DNA of 36,346 bases, from NCBI GenBank assembly GCA_047517345.1, contig JAKZTB010000031.1:1-36346 (forward strand), in the 5' to 3' direction. The stretch comes from GCA-2717185 sp047517345. Lineage in GTDB: Bacteria; Pseudomonadota; Alphaproteobacteria; UBA8366; GCA-2717185. The notes under the pieces were generated by a model. That model saw only the letters and a program-made list of their open reading frames with translations, did no database searches and was not told the DNA's origin. The position numbers and the translations under genes are program-made. Shown one piece after another: positions 1-9,070 of the stretch (position 1 is the stretch's first letter; every line of letters starts with the position of its first letter).

Positions 1-1
1 C

Positions 2-106
2 GAACTCTACAATGCCCGGTGGATCGTCGAAAAGAACGGCTACCTGAGCCCCGCTCAAGCTCGTCAGGCGTGGCACGCCGCGATCTCAATCAGGCCCGCC
101 GCGTGA
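2..106 (+). CDS. C-terminal end of an IS3-family-like transposase (cut by the window edge)
   Basis: The reading frame is open from the first bases and ends in TGA at 104-106. The last 34 residues include YNARW, VEKNGYLSP and QARQAW. They resemble the C-terminal tail of DDE integrases of the IS3 group, where a Tyr-Asn motif is followed by a G-Y-x-S/T-P motif. The DDE catalytic residues would lie upstream, outside the window. The sequence just after the stop (107-142) may hold the right end of the element, but its terminal repeat cannot be tested without the left end. The assignment rests on a short tail, so an unrelated integrase-core protein remains possible. Confidence 0.45.
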   Translation, partial: ELYNARWIVEKNGYLSPAQARQAWHAAISIRPAA

Positions 107-283
107 GACAAACTTGTGTCCAAGGAACCGGGTGCGCTACAACGCCGACAAAGCGGATAGGAGACGGCGCGAGGCGGGTGTGGTCGCTTGGTTGACGCGC
201 GATCAACGGCGTCAGGCGACAAACAGCGACATTGGGAAAAACAATTCTGGGGTACGACTCGACCCGGTTCGGTACTGATTTCA

Positions 284-1534
284 ATGAAGCCTAAAGATAT
301 CATCGCGGCGGTGAAGAGCCACGGCACTTGGCTCGAAAAAAAGGGCGGCGGCAAGCGTGCGGACCTGTCGTTGCAGGACCTGCAAAAGGCGCAGCTGCCG
401 CAAATGAACCCTAGCGAGGCGAAACTCACCGGAGCTAATCTGTCTCGCGCCAACTTGAAAAGCACCAGTTTCAACGAAGCGGATCTGTACGGGGTAAATT
501 TCTTCGCGGCGAATTTGGCAGGCGCCGACCTTTCCGGCGCCGACCTGCGCGGGTCGAGATTGCGGTCGACCGACCTGTCGCGTGCCAACCTGGAAGGAGC
601 GGACCTGCGCGAAGGAACGCTGATCAAGGTGGGCTCGGGACAGAACGACGAAGTCGTCACCAGCGACCTTAGTCTGTGTTCGCTTGACGGTGCGAACCTA
701 AACAACGCTAACCTGAAAAACGCCAACATGAACCGCTGCTCGGCCGTCGGGGCGGCGTTTCGCGGCGCCATGCTCGACGGGATCAAACTCCACGGTGCAA
801 ACCTCAAAGGCGCCAATCTTAGCGGTGCCAGCCTGTGCGGAACCGACTTATCGGGTTCCGAACTCTCCGATTGCGACCTATCGAGCGCTAACCTGAAAGA
901 CGCGGTCCTGAACGACGTGAACCTGGAGGGTGCGGACTTGCAAACTGCGTTCGTTGCAGGCGCGTCCTTCACAGCGGCCACGCTGGGCGATACCGAACTA
1001 TCGGCGCCTGATGATCTTCTTTCTGCCAAATACGATAAGTTGGCCGAAGCACACGCGCTTTGGATCGAAAGCAACGGCAAGCAGGGGAGCCGGGCCGATT
1101 TTACAGGAGGCGACCTTCGATACCTCGATTTACGCGGCAAGAATCTGAGCGCGGCAAGTCTCCAGGGCGCCAATCTGAGCGGGGTATGCCTTGCGGGCGC
1201 GCAACTGACGCTCGCCGATTTGTCGGGCGCGGACCTCAACAATACGGACATGATAAAGACCGATCTGCGCGGCGCGAACCTGGCCGGTGCGAGCCTGATG
1301 TATGCGGATATGACCGGTGCGGCGCTGTCGCCGATCGAGATTAAAACGAAAGACGGAACGACAACGACCAGAGGGAAAGGGGCTAATCTCACGGGATGCG
1401 ATTTAAGATTTGCCAATCTCTCCGTCGCTAATTTTTCGGGAGCTACTTTGACGAAGGCGGACCTGCGGTCGGCGACACGCGAGAAAACGGTGTTCGCCGG
1501 CGCGGCGCTGCAAGGTGTACTCGTAACTCGGTAA
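284..1534 (+). CDS. Pentapeptide-repeat protein
   Basis: The 416-residue product consists mainly of tandem A(D/N)LxG-type pentapeptides such as GANLSRANL, GADLSGADL and GANLKGANL, which fold into a right-handed quadrilateral beta-helix. A first repeat block covers roughly residues 40-245. A non-repeat linker of about 50 residues (AKYDKLAEAHALWIESNGKQ) follows, and a second block runs to the C-terminus. The N-terminus is a short non-repeat segment (MKPKDIIAAVKSHGTW). No signal peptide or membrane segment is seen, so a cytoplasmic location is likely. A TTG at 188 in the same frame would add 32 residues of unconvincing sequence, so the ATG at 284 is preferred, although neither has a strong ribosome site. 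Pentapeptide proteins have varied roles (DNA mimicry, scaffolding, effectors), and none can be assigned here. A long open frame on the opposite strand is a by-product of the repeats. Confidence 0.85.
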   Translation: MKPKDIIAAVKSHGTWLEKKGGGKRADLSLQDLQKAQLPQMNPSEAKLTGANLSRANLKSTSFNEADLYGVNFFAANLAGADLSGADLRGSRLRSTDLSRANLEGADLREGTLIKVGSGQNDEVVTSDLSLCSLDGANLNNANLKNANMNRCSAVGAAFRGAMLDGIKLHGANLKGANLSGASLCGTDLSGSELSDCDLSSANLKDAVLNDVNLEGADLQTAFVAGASFTAATLGDTELSAPDDLLSAKYDKLAEAHALWIESNGKQGSRADFTGGDLRYLDLRGKNLSAASLQGANLSGVCLAGAQLTLADLSGADLNNTDMIKTDLRGANLAGASLMYADMTGAALSPIEIKTKDGTTTTRGKGANLTGCDLRFANLSVANFSGATLTKADLRSATREKTVFAGAALQGVLVTR

Positions 1535-1582
1535 ATCAATCGATAATGCTGGACGATCCGTTCCTGACGAGCTTTATCCAAA

Positions 1583-2083
1583 ATGACTTGTGACAGTGAT
1601 ACAAAACTTTCATTGATAGGCAGAGATCTCGATTTCGAAAAAGACTCTCTGCACATCCTCCCGTTGCACATAATACCGTTCAAGACGACCGGTCTCGGGC
1701 GCGCAAGAATGATCAAGAACACGCAGTTCGATAGCATGATCGAAGTGTTTCACGATGACGGGACCGGCAGCGGGCAAGTCGATCCATCGAAGCTCAACGC
1801 TCTGTTTGACTGGCCAAAGGGCGAGAAACACCCCGACAGCGTTTTGATCGCTAAGCTAAGTCTGTTGCTGAGTTTCGATGTTTATTCGTTGCGACTTAAT
1901 CTCCGGAACTTGGGAATTGAGGTAGACAACATCGCGAACCTACGCCTATCGGAGGCGAAGCGGGAAGAACTCAACCGCTATCACCCAAGACAAAGTGTCG
2001 TTAAGTGCGAGGGCAGGCTGCAGAGCACAAAAAATAGGGAGAATAAATTAATTCAATGGATCGCTCGCAGCTACGCAACATGA
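1583..2083 (+). CDS. Conserved hypothetical protein, probably truncated at its C-terminus
   Basis: The 166-residue product contains LIGRDLDFEKDSLHILPL, FKTTGLGRARMIKN, GSGQVDP and LLSFDVYSLRL. From memory, this matches the N-terminal region of an uncharacterised alphaproteobacterial family that is several hundred residues longer. The likeness stops near residue 130 (REELNRY). After that the sequence becomes Lys/Arg-rich and unremarkable, and the frame ends, so the gene may be a truncated remnant. The next reading frame (2056-2286) overlaps its end by 28 bases in another phase, which would also fit a frameshift. The composition around the 3' end is more AT-rich than the rest of the window. The function is unknown. 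The family recollection has not been checked against a database. Confidence 0.5.
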   Translation: MTCDSDTKLSLIGRDLDFEKDSLHILPLHIIPFKTTGLGRARMIKNTQFDSMIEVFHDDGTGSGQVDPSKLNALFDWPKGEKHPDSVLIAKLSLLLSFDVYSLRLNLRNLGIEVDNIANLRLSEAKREELNRYHPRQSVVKCEGRLQSTKNRENKLIQWIARSYAT

Positions 2084-2286
2084 TTGATTCCGGTCGTGCC
2101 ATCGCGTTGGATTGTCACGCAATCGGCAAATCAATTCCCGACGATGATCCCATCAGGAATTTGTTCCAGACCCGCATCATGAACCATTCAGTCCTCATGA
2201 AACGCTATGAGCCAGCGCTCAGAACAGCGCGGCAACTGGTAACGCTACGCCCGGAGCTGGGGGACAAGCAGACGAAATCTGGCTGA
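2056..2286 (+). CDS. Small hypothetical ORF overlapping the truncated gene
   Basis: A 76-codon frame starts at ATG 2056, inside the last 28 bases of the preceding gene, and ends at 2286. I recognise no motif. It has no signal peptide or membrane segment, and it is moderately charged (MDRSQLRNMIDSGRAIALD, then MKRYEPALRTARQ). It may be a real overlapping gene, or part of the same decayed reading frame displaced by a frameshift. No clear ribosome site precedes it (only GAATAAATTAATTCA), which favours the remnant reading. Confidence 0.3.
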   Translation: MDRSQLRNMIDSGRAIALDCHAIGKSIPDDDPIRNLFQTRIMNHSVLMKRYEPALRTARQLVTLRPELGDKQTKSG

Positions 2287-2290
2287 AAGC

Positions 2291-2312
2291 CGACATCGCC
2301 TCGCGGATGTCG
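2291..2312 (+). terminator. Stem-loop after the hypothetical ORFs
   Basis: CGACATC at 2291-2297 pairs with GATGTCG at 2306-2312 around an 8-base loop, five bases after the stop codon at 2286. Only a weak T content follows (CTTGTTG), so intrinsic termination is uncertain. Confidence 0.25.
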
Positions 2313-2461
2313 CTTGTTGAGGGTAGAGCGGAAGTCGATTTTCGCGAGCGTCACAGCCGCTTGTAGCCATGAACGGAAGTCGACGGCTTTTGTTATCCCT
2401 CCATAATTTCCCTTGCCGCGGCGGTAATATTCTCGATACCTCGGAGGGCTTCCGCTCCGCT

Positions 2462-2638
2462 CTATTTACGCCAGCGGGATGCGGCAATAACGCCGAGCAC
2501 ACCGACCGCAACCAACGCGAGCGCACTTGGTTCCGGAACGGAAACAGTTAGCCCATTGGCGGCGGCACCGGAAACACTTGCCAACAATGCTACGGATGCC
2601 ACGACACCTGTTTTAAATAACAATTCGACGAATTTCAT
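2462..2638 (-). CDS. Minimal PEP-CTERM protein: signal peptide plus sorting signal
   Basis: The 58-residue product has an N-terminal signal peptide (MKFVELLFKTGVVASVALL, with cleavage likely after SGAAA). Only about seven residues follow before a complete PEP-CTERM signal: VPEPSALALV, a hydrophobic helix, and the basic tail ASRWRK. PEP-CTERM signals are known to be recognised by exosortase, which removes the tail during export in bacteria that make exopolysaccharide. Here almost no mature protein would be left. The ATG at 2638 is chosen because GAGGAG (2645-2650 on this strand) sits seven bases before it, and because the sigma-54-type promoter at 2713-2727 excludes the longer upstream frame. 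The gene lies downstream of glpK on the same strand but has its own promoter. No exosortase gene is in the window. Confidence 0.8.
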   Translation of the reverse strand: MKFVELLFKTGVVASVALLASVSGAAANGLTVSVPEPSALALVAVGVLGVIAASRWRK

Positions 2639-2712
2639 ACTATTCTCCTCAACTACGATGCAGGGGGAATGATTTTCATTCCCATTTTGTGCTCGTTTGC
2701 CGTGAAAAGTAC

Positions 2713-2727
2713 GCAAGACTTGGGCCA
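2713..2727 (-). promoter_or_regulatory. Sigma-54-type -24/-12 promoter for the small PEP-CTERM gene
   Basis: Read on the minus strand the sequence is TGGCCCAAGTCTTGC. It has the invariant GG and GC separated by exactly ten bases, matching the RpoN consensus TGGCACG-N4-TTGC. Transcription would start near 2701, leaving a leader of about 63 bases before the ATG at 2638. Two 17-bp sites lie upstream (2790-2907). Confidence 0.7.
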
Positions 2728-2789
2728 CTGGAAATAATCAAGTTTTTTCAATGAGTTAGCGTGTGGCGCGTTACGATGCTTCGAAAATG

Positions 2790-2907
2790 TGTAAAGAATT
2801 TCGACGCACGGAATCTGCCGAATACGGGTTCTCGTGAAAATTAATACGTTAAAACAGGGTGTTAACCGAATTTTGTAGGTGCCTTGGATGTGTAAAGAAA
2901 TCCGACA
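2790..2907 (-). promoter_or_regulatory. Paired 17-bp activator-type sites, locus A
   Basis: The proximal site is TGTAAAGAATTTCGACG (2790-2806) and the distal site is TGTAAAGAAATCCGACA (2891-2907), written on the plus strand. They start 101 bp apart. The proximal site ends 62 bp from the -24 element. The distal site is identical to the distal site of locus B at 22817. PEP-CTERM genes are often associated with RpoN and the PrsK/PrsR two-component system. PrsR is therefore the obvious candidate binder, by inference. Confidence 0.65.
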
Positions 2908-3002
2908 CTTTTTCGCAGGCCTACATAAAATCGGGATTAGCGCTTGATTCCATTCACTTAACTTGTTTGCTATTTTCAGGCGTTGTGAAATGACACGCGA
3001 GG

Positions 3003-4487
<1,485 letters not shown>

Positions 4488-4534
4488 GCAACGTCCCCTG
4501 TTCTGCATATGGTCGTACCGCGCGGTTTATTTGT

Positions 4535-4568
4535 CATGGGGCAAACCGACAAGTTCTGCTTGCCCATG
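4535..4568. promoter_or_regulatory. Inverted repeat between divergent glpK and the GS-like operon
   Basis: CATGGG-G-CAA at 4535-4544 is repeated in inverted form as TTGCCCATG at 4560-4568, with one bulged base and a 15-base spacer. It lies in the intergenic region shared by the two divergent transcripts, where an operator would be expected. No regulator gene is adjacent, so the binder is unknown. Confidence 0.3.
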
Positions 4569-4623
4569 GCCGGATTCCATCGCAGAAATGACTTGCACGA
4601 TACACAAAGAGGCAGCGGACGGC

Positions 4624-5988
4624 ATGGCCGGAAATATAGACCTGGAAACGCTGACGGCGCTGATCGGCAGTGGCGACATCGACACGGTGCTGGTCTGTTT
4701 CCCCGACATGCAGGGCCGTTTGGTCGGCAAACGGATCACCGGCAGATTCTTCCTCGATCACGCCGTGCATGAGATGCAGGTCTGCGACTATCTGCTGACC
4801 GTGGATATGGAGATGGAGCCGGTACAGGGCTATGCCGCCGCGAGCTGGGACACTGGCTACGGCGATTTCGGCGTCCGGCCCGATATGTCGACCTTGCGTC
4901 GAATTCCGTGGCTCGAAGGCACGACACTGGTGCTCGGCGACTGCGTCGACGCGGCGGGAAACGAACTGGCGCACAGCCCGCGCGCGATCCTGAAACGGCA
5001 GATCGAACGGGCCCGCGGGGCCGGACTCGAAATCAAGATGGGCTCCGAGCTCGAATTTTACATTTTCGACGAGAGCTACGAGTCGGCGTCCGACAAGGGC
5101 TACCGTGAACTGCAGACCGCCGGGCGGTATATCGAGGACTACCACATCTTCCAGACGACCAAGGAGGAATCGCTGATCCGCGCGATCCGCAACGGTATGG
5201 AAGGGGCGGCGGTGCCGATCGAGTTTTCGAAGGGCGAATGGGGACCCGGACAGGCGGAGATCAATTTGCGCTACGCGGACGCGCTGGAGATGGCCGACCG
5301 GCACGTCATCTACAAGAACGGCGTCAAGGAGATCGCCTGGCAGCAGGGTAAGGCGGTCACCTTCATGGCGAAGTATCGCGACGATCTGGCTGGCAACTCC
5401 TGCCATATCCACACCTCGCTGTGGGACGCCGAAACGACGACGCCGTTGGGCGCCGATCCGGCGGGCGACGACGGCATGTCGGCAAGGTTTCAGCATTGGG
5501 TCGCGGGCCAGCTCGCCCTGACCGACGCCATGACGCTTTTCTTCGCGCCATCGATCAATGCCTATAAGCGCTTTCAGGCCGGCTCCTTCGCGCCGACGCG
5601 GATCGCCTGGAGCCGCGACAACCGCACGGCCGGTTACCGTTTGGTTGGCGCCGGCGACAGCCTGCGCGCCGAGTGCCGCATCCCGGGTGCGGACTGCAAC
5701 CCCTATCTGGCGTTCGCCGCGATCATCGCGGCGGGACTGCACGGCATCGACCGGGCGCTCGCACCGGTCCCGCTCATGGCGGGCAATTTGTACGACCGCG
5801 AAGACCTGGAAAACGTGCCGATGAATTTGCGGGACGCGATCGCGGCGCTGGAGAAGTCCGATGCGATGCGTGAGGCGTTCGGCGATGCGGTGATCGAACA
5901 TTACCTGCATGCTGCACGTTGGGAGCAGTCGGAGCATGACCGCCAGGTCACCGATCTGGAACGGCTGCGGATGTTCGAGCGCGGCTGA
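4624..5988 (+). CDS. Glutamine-synthetase-family gamma-glutamyl ligase
   Basis: This 454-residue member of the glutamine synthetase fold probably joins glutamate to an amine using ATP (PuuA-, IpuC- or ethanolamine-type) rather than to ammonia. Visible features are an N-terminal beta-grasp segment (VLVCFPDMQGRLVGKR), the metal-binding MGSELEFYIFDES, EFSKGEWGPGQAEINLRYAD, the ATP/metal motif NSCHIHTSLWD and the C-terminal substrate region (RIAWSRDNRTAGYR, ECRIPGADCNPYLAFAA). The ATG at 4624 follows a GAGGCAG element; in-frame codons further upstream run into the divergent glpK region and are unlikely. The stop overlaps the next start (TGATG), so it is translationally coupled to the aldehyde dehydrogenase. 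With an alcohol and an aldehyde dehydrogenase downstream, an amino-alcohol substrate is my best guess. A polyamine is the alternative. Confidence 0.88.
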   Translation: MAGNIDLETLTALIGSGDIDTVLVCFPDMQGRLVGKRITGRFFLDHAVHEMQVCDYLLTVDMEMEPVQGYAAASWDTGYGDFGVRPDMSTLRRIPWLEGTTLVLGDCVDAAGNELAHSPRAILKRQIERARGAGLEIKMGSELEFYIFDESYESASDKGYRELQTAGRYIEDYHIFQTTKEESLIRAIRNGMEGAAVPIEFSKGEWGPGQAEINLRYADALEMADRHVIYKNGVKEIAWQQGKAVTFMAKYRDDLAGNSCHIHTSLWDAETTTPLGADPAGDDGMSARFQHWVAGQLALTDAMTLFFAPSINAYKRFQAGSFAPTRIAWSRDNRTAGYRLVGAGDSLRAECRIPGADCNPYLAFAAIIAAGLHGIDRALAPVPLMAGNLYDREDLENVPMNLRDAIAALEKSDAMREAFGDAVIEHYLHAARWEQSEHDRQVTDLERLRMFERG

Positions 5989-7379
5989 TGGTGGACATGC
6001 TGCAATGCGTTTCCCCGGTCGATGGCAGCGTCTTTGCCGAGCGGCCGCTCGCCGACGAAAAGGAGATCGCGGCGGCGATCGCGCGCGCGCAAGAAGCGGC
6101 GCCCGTTTGGCGCGCCCTGAACATCCTGGATCGGCAATCGATCCTCTCCTCTGCGGCCGATTTCCTCGCCTCCGAAACGGACGAAATCGCTCTCGAGCTG
6201 ACCTGGCAAATGGGCCGGCCGACGCATCAGGCACGCGGCGAGATGGTCGGCTTCGAGGCGCGGGCCCGCCACATGAACGCTATCGCGGATGCGGCGCTCG
6301 CGGATATCGCAACGGACTATTTGCCTGGGTTCACGCGGTTCATCCGCCGCGAGCCGCTCGGCCTCGTCTTCGTGATGGCACCCTGGAACTATCCCTACCT
6401 CACGGCGGTCAATGCCATCTGGCCGGCAATTCTGGCGGGCAATACGGTGATCCTGAAGCACTCGCACCAGACGCCGCTTTGCGCGGAGCGGTTTGCGACG
6501 GCTTTCGCCCGCGCCGGGGTGCCGGATGGGGTATTCCAACCGCTGCAACTTTCCCATGACGGCGCCGCCGCGCTGATGCGGGACGGGGCGGTCGGTTTCG
6601 TTGCCTTCACCGGATCGGTCGCGGGCGGCCATGCCGTGCAGCAGGCGCTGGCAGGCCGGTTCGTCGGTGCCGGGCTGGAGCTTGGCGGTAAAGACCCCGC
6701 CTATGTCCGTCACGACGCCGATATTGGGCATGCGGTCGAGAATTTGGCCTCGGGCGCGTTCTTCAATGCGGGGCAGTCCTGCTGCGCCATCGAACGAATC
6801 TATGTGCACGAAGGCGTCTATGAGGATTTTACGGCGGGACTGGTGCTGGCGGCACGCAATTACCGGCTGGGCGACCCGCGACGGGAGGAGACCAATCTCG
6901 GCCCCATGGTGCGGCCGGCAGCCGCCGATTTCGTGCGCGGCCAGATCGCCGAAGCGGTACAGGGCGGCGCGGTCCCGATGGTCGACCCCAAGACATTCCG
7001 GGGCGACCGGGAAGGCTCCGCCTACAAGGCGCCGCAGGTGCTGGTCAACGTCAACCACGAGATGCGGGTGATGACCGAAGAAAGCTTCGGTCCGGTCGTC
7101 GGCGTCATGAAGGTGCGCTCCGACGAGGAAGCGATCGCGCTGATGAACGACAGCGATTACGGCCTGACCGCCGCGATCTGGACCGGTGACGAAGACGCCG
7201 CGATCGCGATCGGCGACAAGGTCGAGACGGGCACCTGGTTCATGAACCGCTGCGACTATCTCGACCCGGAACTGGCCTGGTCCGGGGTGAAGAATTCCGG
7301 CCGGGGTTGCTCTCTTTCGACGGTCGGCTACGAGCAGTTGACGCGTCCGAAATCATTTCACCTGCGGACCGTCACGTGA
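5988..7379 (+). CDS. NAD(P)-dependent aldehyde dehydrogenase
   Basis: The 463-residue ALDH-superfamily enzyme oxidises an aldehyde to its acid. Visible features are the active-site region APWNYPYLTA (Asn134), the cofactor lysine K157 in NTVILKHS, the Rossmann motif FTGSVAGG (207-214), the general base Glu231 in LELGGKDP and the catalytic Cys265 in NAGQSCCAIER. Its start ATG overlaps the stop of the GS-like gene by one base. Its stop overlaps the GTG start of the Fe-alcohol dehydrogenase in a GTGA junction. Strict coupling of these three genes argues that they act on one substrate: ligation to glutamate, alcohol to aldehyde, aldehyde to acid. The true substrate cannot be read from the sequence. 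Gamma-glutamyl-aminoaldehyde and simple aldehydes released by the aldolase at 10172 are both possible. Confidence 0.9.
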   Translation: MVDMLQCVSPVDGSVFAERPLADEKEIAAAIARAQEAAPVWRALNILDRQSILSSAADFLASETDEIALELTWQMGRPTHQARGEMVGFEARARHMNAIADAALADIATDYLPGFTRFIRREPLGLVFVMAPWNYPYLTAVNAIWPAILAGNTVILKHSHQTPLCAERFATAFARAGVPDGVFQPLQLSHDGAAALMRDGAVGFVAFTGSVAGGHAVQQALAGRFVGAGLELGGKDPAYVRHDADIGHAVENLASGAFFNAGQSCCAIERIYVHEGVYEDFTAGLVLAARNYRLGDPRREETNLGPMVRPAAADFVRGQIAEAVQGGAVPMVDPKTFRGDREGSAYKAPQVLVNVNHEMRVMTEESFGPVVGVMKVRSDEEAIALMNDSDYGLTAAIWTGDEDAAIAIGDKVETGTWFMNRCDYLDPELAWSGVKNSGRGCSLSTVGYEQLTRPKSFHLRTVT

Positions 7380-8548
7380 TCAACCCGTCGTCCCTGCGCG
7401 GCGACTGGAACTACCCGACGCGCATACGCTTCGGGCCCGGGCGGATCGCGGAGCTGGCGGATGCGTGCCGGTCGTTGGGGATGGAGGAGCCGCTCCTGGT
7501 CACGGATCCGGGACTGGCGGCACTGCCGATGGTATCCCACGCGATAGCCGACAACGCTGCGGCCGGCTTGCCGACGGGGCTGTTCGCGGTGGTGCAAGGC
7601 AACCCGGTCGGCGAAAACATAGCCGAAGGATTGGCCGCCTATCGCGGCGGCGAACATGACGGGGTTATCGCGTTCGGCGGCGGCAGCGCCATCGATGCGG
7701 CGAAGGCGATCGCCTTGATGGCCGGGCAGGAACGGCCGCTCTGGGATTTCGAGGATATCGGCGACAACTGGCAACGCGCCGACCCGGACGGGATCGCCCC
7801 CGTCGTCGCGGTGCCGACCACGGCGGGGACCGGCTCGGAAGTCGGCCGCGCGTCCGTCATCATCGACGAGCAAGCGGGCGCGAAGAAGATCATCTTCCAT
7901 CCGAATATGATGCCCGCGGCGGTGATCGCCGATCCCGAGCTCACCGTCGGCCTGCCGCCGCAATTGACGGCGGCGACGGGTATGGACGCGCTGGCGCATT
8001 GCGTCGAGGCGCTGTGCGCGCCGGGCTTTCATCCGATGGCCGACGGAATCGCACTGGAAGGCGCCCGGTTGGTGCATGACTGGCTGCCGCGCGCCTTTGC
8101 CGACGGTACGGATATGGCGGCGCGCGCGCATATGCTCGCCGCCGCATCGATGGGCGCCACGGCGTTCCAAAAGGGCCTTGGCGCGGTGCACGCGATCAGC
8201 CACCCGGTCGGCGCGATTTACGGCATCCATCACGGCCTCGCCAACGCGATCGTCCTGCCCTACGCGCTGCGCTTCAACCGGACCGCGATCGAAGAGCCGA
8301 TGCAACGGCTTGCCCGGTCGTTGCGGCTGACGGATGTATCGCTCGACGGGGTCATGGCCTGGCTGCTCGAACTGCGCCGGACGCTGCGCATTCCGGAAAC
8401 GCTCGGCGCGGCCGGTGTGCCGGACAACGAAGCCGACCGGGTTGCCGCCGCGGCAGTGGCCGATCCGACGGCGGCGACCAATCCGGTGCCGCTCGACGAA
8501 ACCAATCTGAAAACCCTGTTCATCGATTGCGTGCGCGGAAATTTGTGA
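7376..8548 (+). CDS. Iron-containing (group III) alcohol dehydrogenase
   Basis: The 390-residue enzyme of the Fe-ADH family interconverts an alcohol and an aldehyde with NAD(P). Visible features are the nucleotide-binding GGGSAIDAAKAIALMAG (101-117), VPTTAGTGSE (146-155), DPELTVGLPPQLTAATGMDA and the metal ligands Asp204 and His208 (MDALAHCVEA), His272 and His286 (HAISHPVGAIYGIHHG). The GTG at 7376 is preferred because it makes a four-base GTGA overlap with the preceding stop. An in-frame start at 7307 lies well inside the aldehyde dehydrogenase gene and adds only unrelated residues. The gene is third in the 4624-12220 operon, and ten bases separate it from the next gene. Confidence 0.88.
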   Translation: MINPSSLRGDWNYPTRIRFGPGRIAELADACRSLGMEEPLLVTDPGLAALPMVSHAIADNAAAGLPTGLFAVVQGNPVGENIAEGLAAYRGGEHDGVIAFGGGSAIDAAKAIALMAGQERPLWDFEDIGDNWQRADPDGIAPVVAVPTTAGTGSEVGRASVIIDEQAGAKKIIFHPNMMPAAVIADPELTVGLPPQLTAATGMDALAHCVEALCAPGFHPMADGIALEGARLVHDWLPRAFADGTDMAARAHMLAAASMGATAFQKGLGAVHAISHPVGAIYGIHHGLANAIVLPYALRFNRTAIEEPMQRLARSLRLTDVSLDGVMAWLLELRRTLRIPETLGAAGVPDNEADRVAAAAVADPTAATNPVPLDETNLKTLFIDCVRGNL

Positions 8549-8558
8549 AGGAAAACCC

Positions 8559-9020
8559 ATGGGCATAAACTTAGAACCGGTCGCGACGGTCGTCGGCGGT
8601 CGCCTCGAAGCGACGGACGACGATTGGGACGCGGAACGCGCTGTTATCCAGTTGGACGAAGTGCGCTTCGCCGCCGAGGCCATTGCAGGGCTTGAGGCGT
8701 TCTCGCATATCGAGGTGGTATTCCATTTCAACCAGGTGCCCGACGAGAAGGTGCAGTACGGCGCCCGGCATCCGCGCGGCAACACGGACTGGCCCAAGAT
8801 CGGCATCTTCGCCCAGCGTGGCAAGAACCGACCGAACCGGCTCGGCGTGACGGTCTGCCGGCTTCTGTCCGTGGACGGTACAAAACTGACGGTCGCGGGA
8901 CTCGACGCGATCGACGGCACGCCGGTGCTCGACATCAAACCCTATATGCGCGATTTCGCACCGCGCGGCGAAGTGCGGGAGCCCGCCTGGACGGGCGAAT
9001 TGATGGCCGGATACTGGTGA
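8559..9020 (+). CDS. TsaA/TrmO-like SAM-binding methyltransferase-family protein
   Basis: The 153-residue protein belongs to the TsaA/YaeB family (UPF0066), a small beta-barrel SAM-binding fold. E. coli TrmO of this family N6-methylates t6A37 in tRNA-Thr. Seen here are IEVVFHFNQV, the conserved FAQRGKNRPNRLGVT block that includes the RPN signature, and LDAIDGTPVLDIKPYM. It has only the N-terminal TsaA core and lacks the C-terminal extension of E. coli TrmO, as archaeal and many bacterial homologues do. The ATG at 8559 follows GAAGGAAAA. It sits inside a metabolic operon, between Fe-ADH and mtnA, so a role in SAM-linked sulfur metabolism rather than tRNA modification cannot be excluded. That is speculation. 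Confidence 0.82.
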   Translation: MGINLEPVATVVGGRLEATDDDWDAERAVIQLDEVRFAAEAIAGLEAFSHIEVVFHFNQVPDEKVQYGARHPRGNTDWPKIGIFAQRGKNRPNRLGVTVCRLLSVDGTKLTVAGLDAIDGTPVLDIKPYMRDFAPRGEVREPAWTGELMAGYW

Positions 9021-9070
9021 ACGCGGGTACTAGTGGATACAATTCTGACGGAATCGAAGAGGCTCATTGC

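Noticed and set aside
64..1737. 557-codon open frame on the minus strand
   Set aside because: It is antisense to the pentapeptide repeat gene. The codon periodicity of the repeats keeps the opposite frame open, and the product is a Ser/Ala/Arg-rich, repetitive sequence without motifs.
4534..6234. 566-codon open frame on the minus strand
   Set aside because: It is antisense to the GS-like and aldehyde dehydrogenase genes, both of which have complete catalytic motifs. Its product is Arg/Ala-rich with no recognisable domain.
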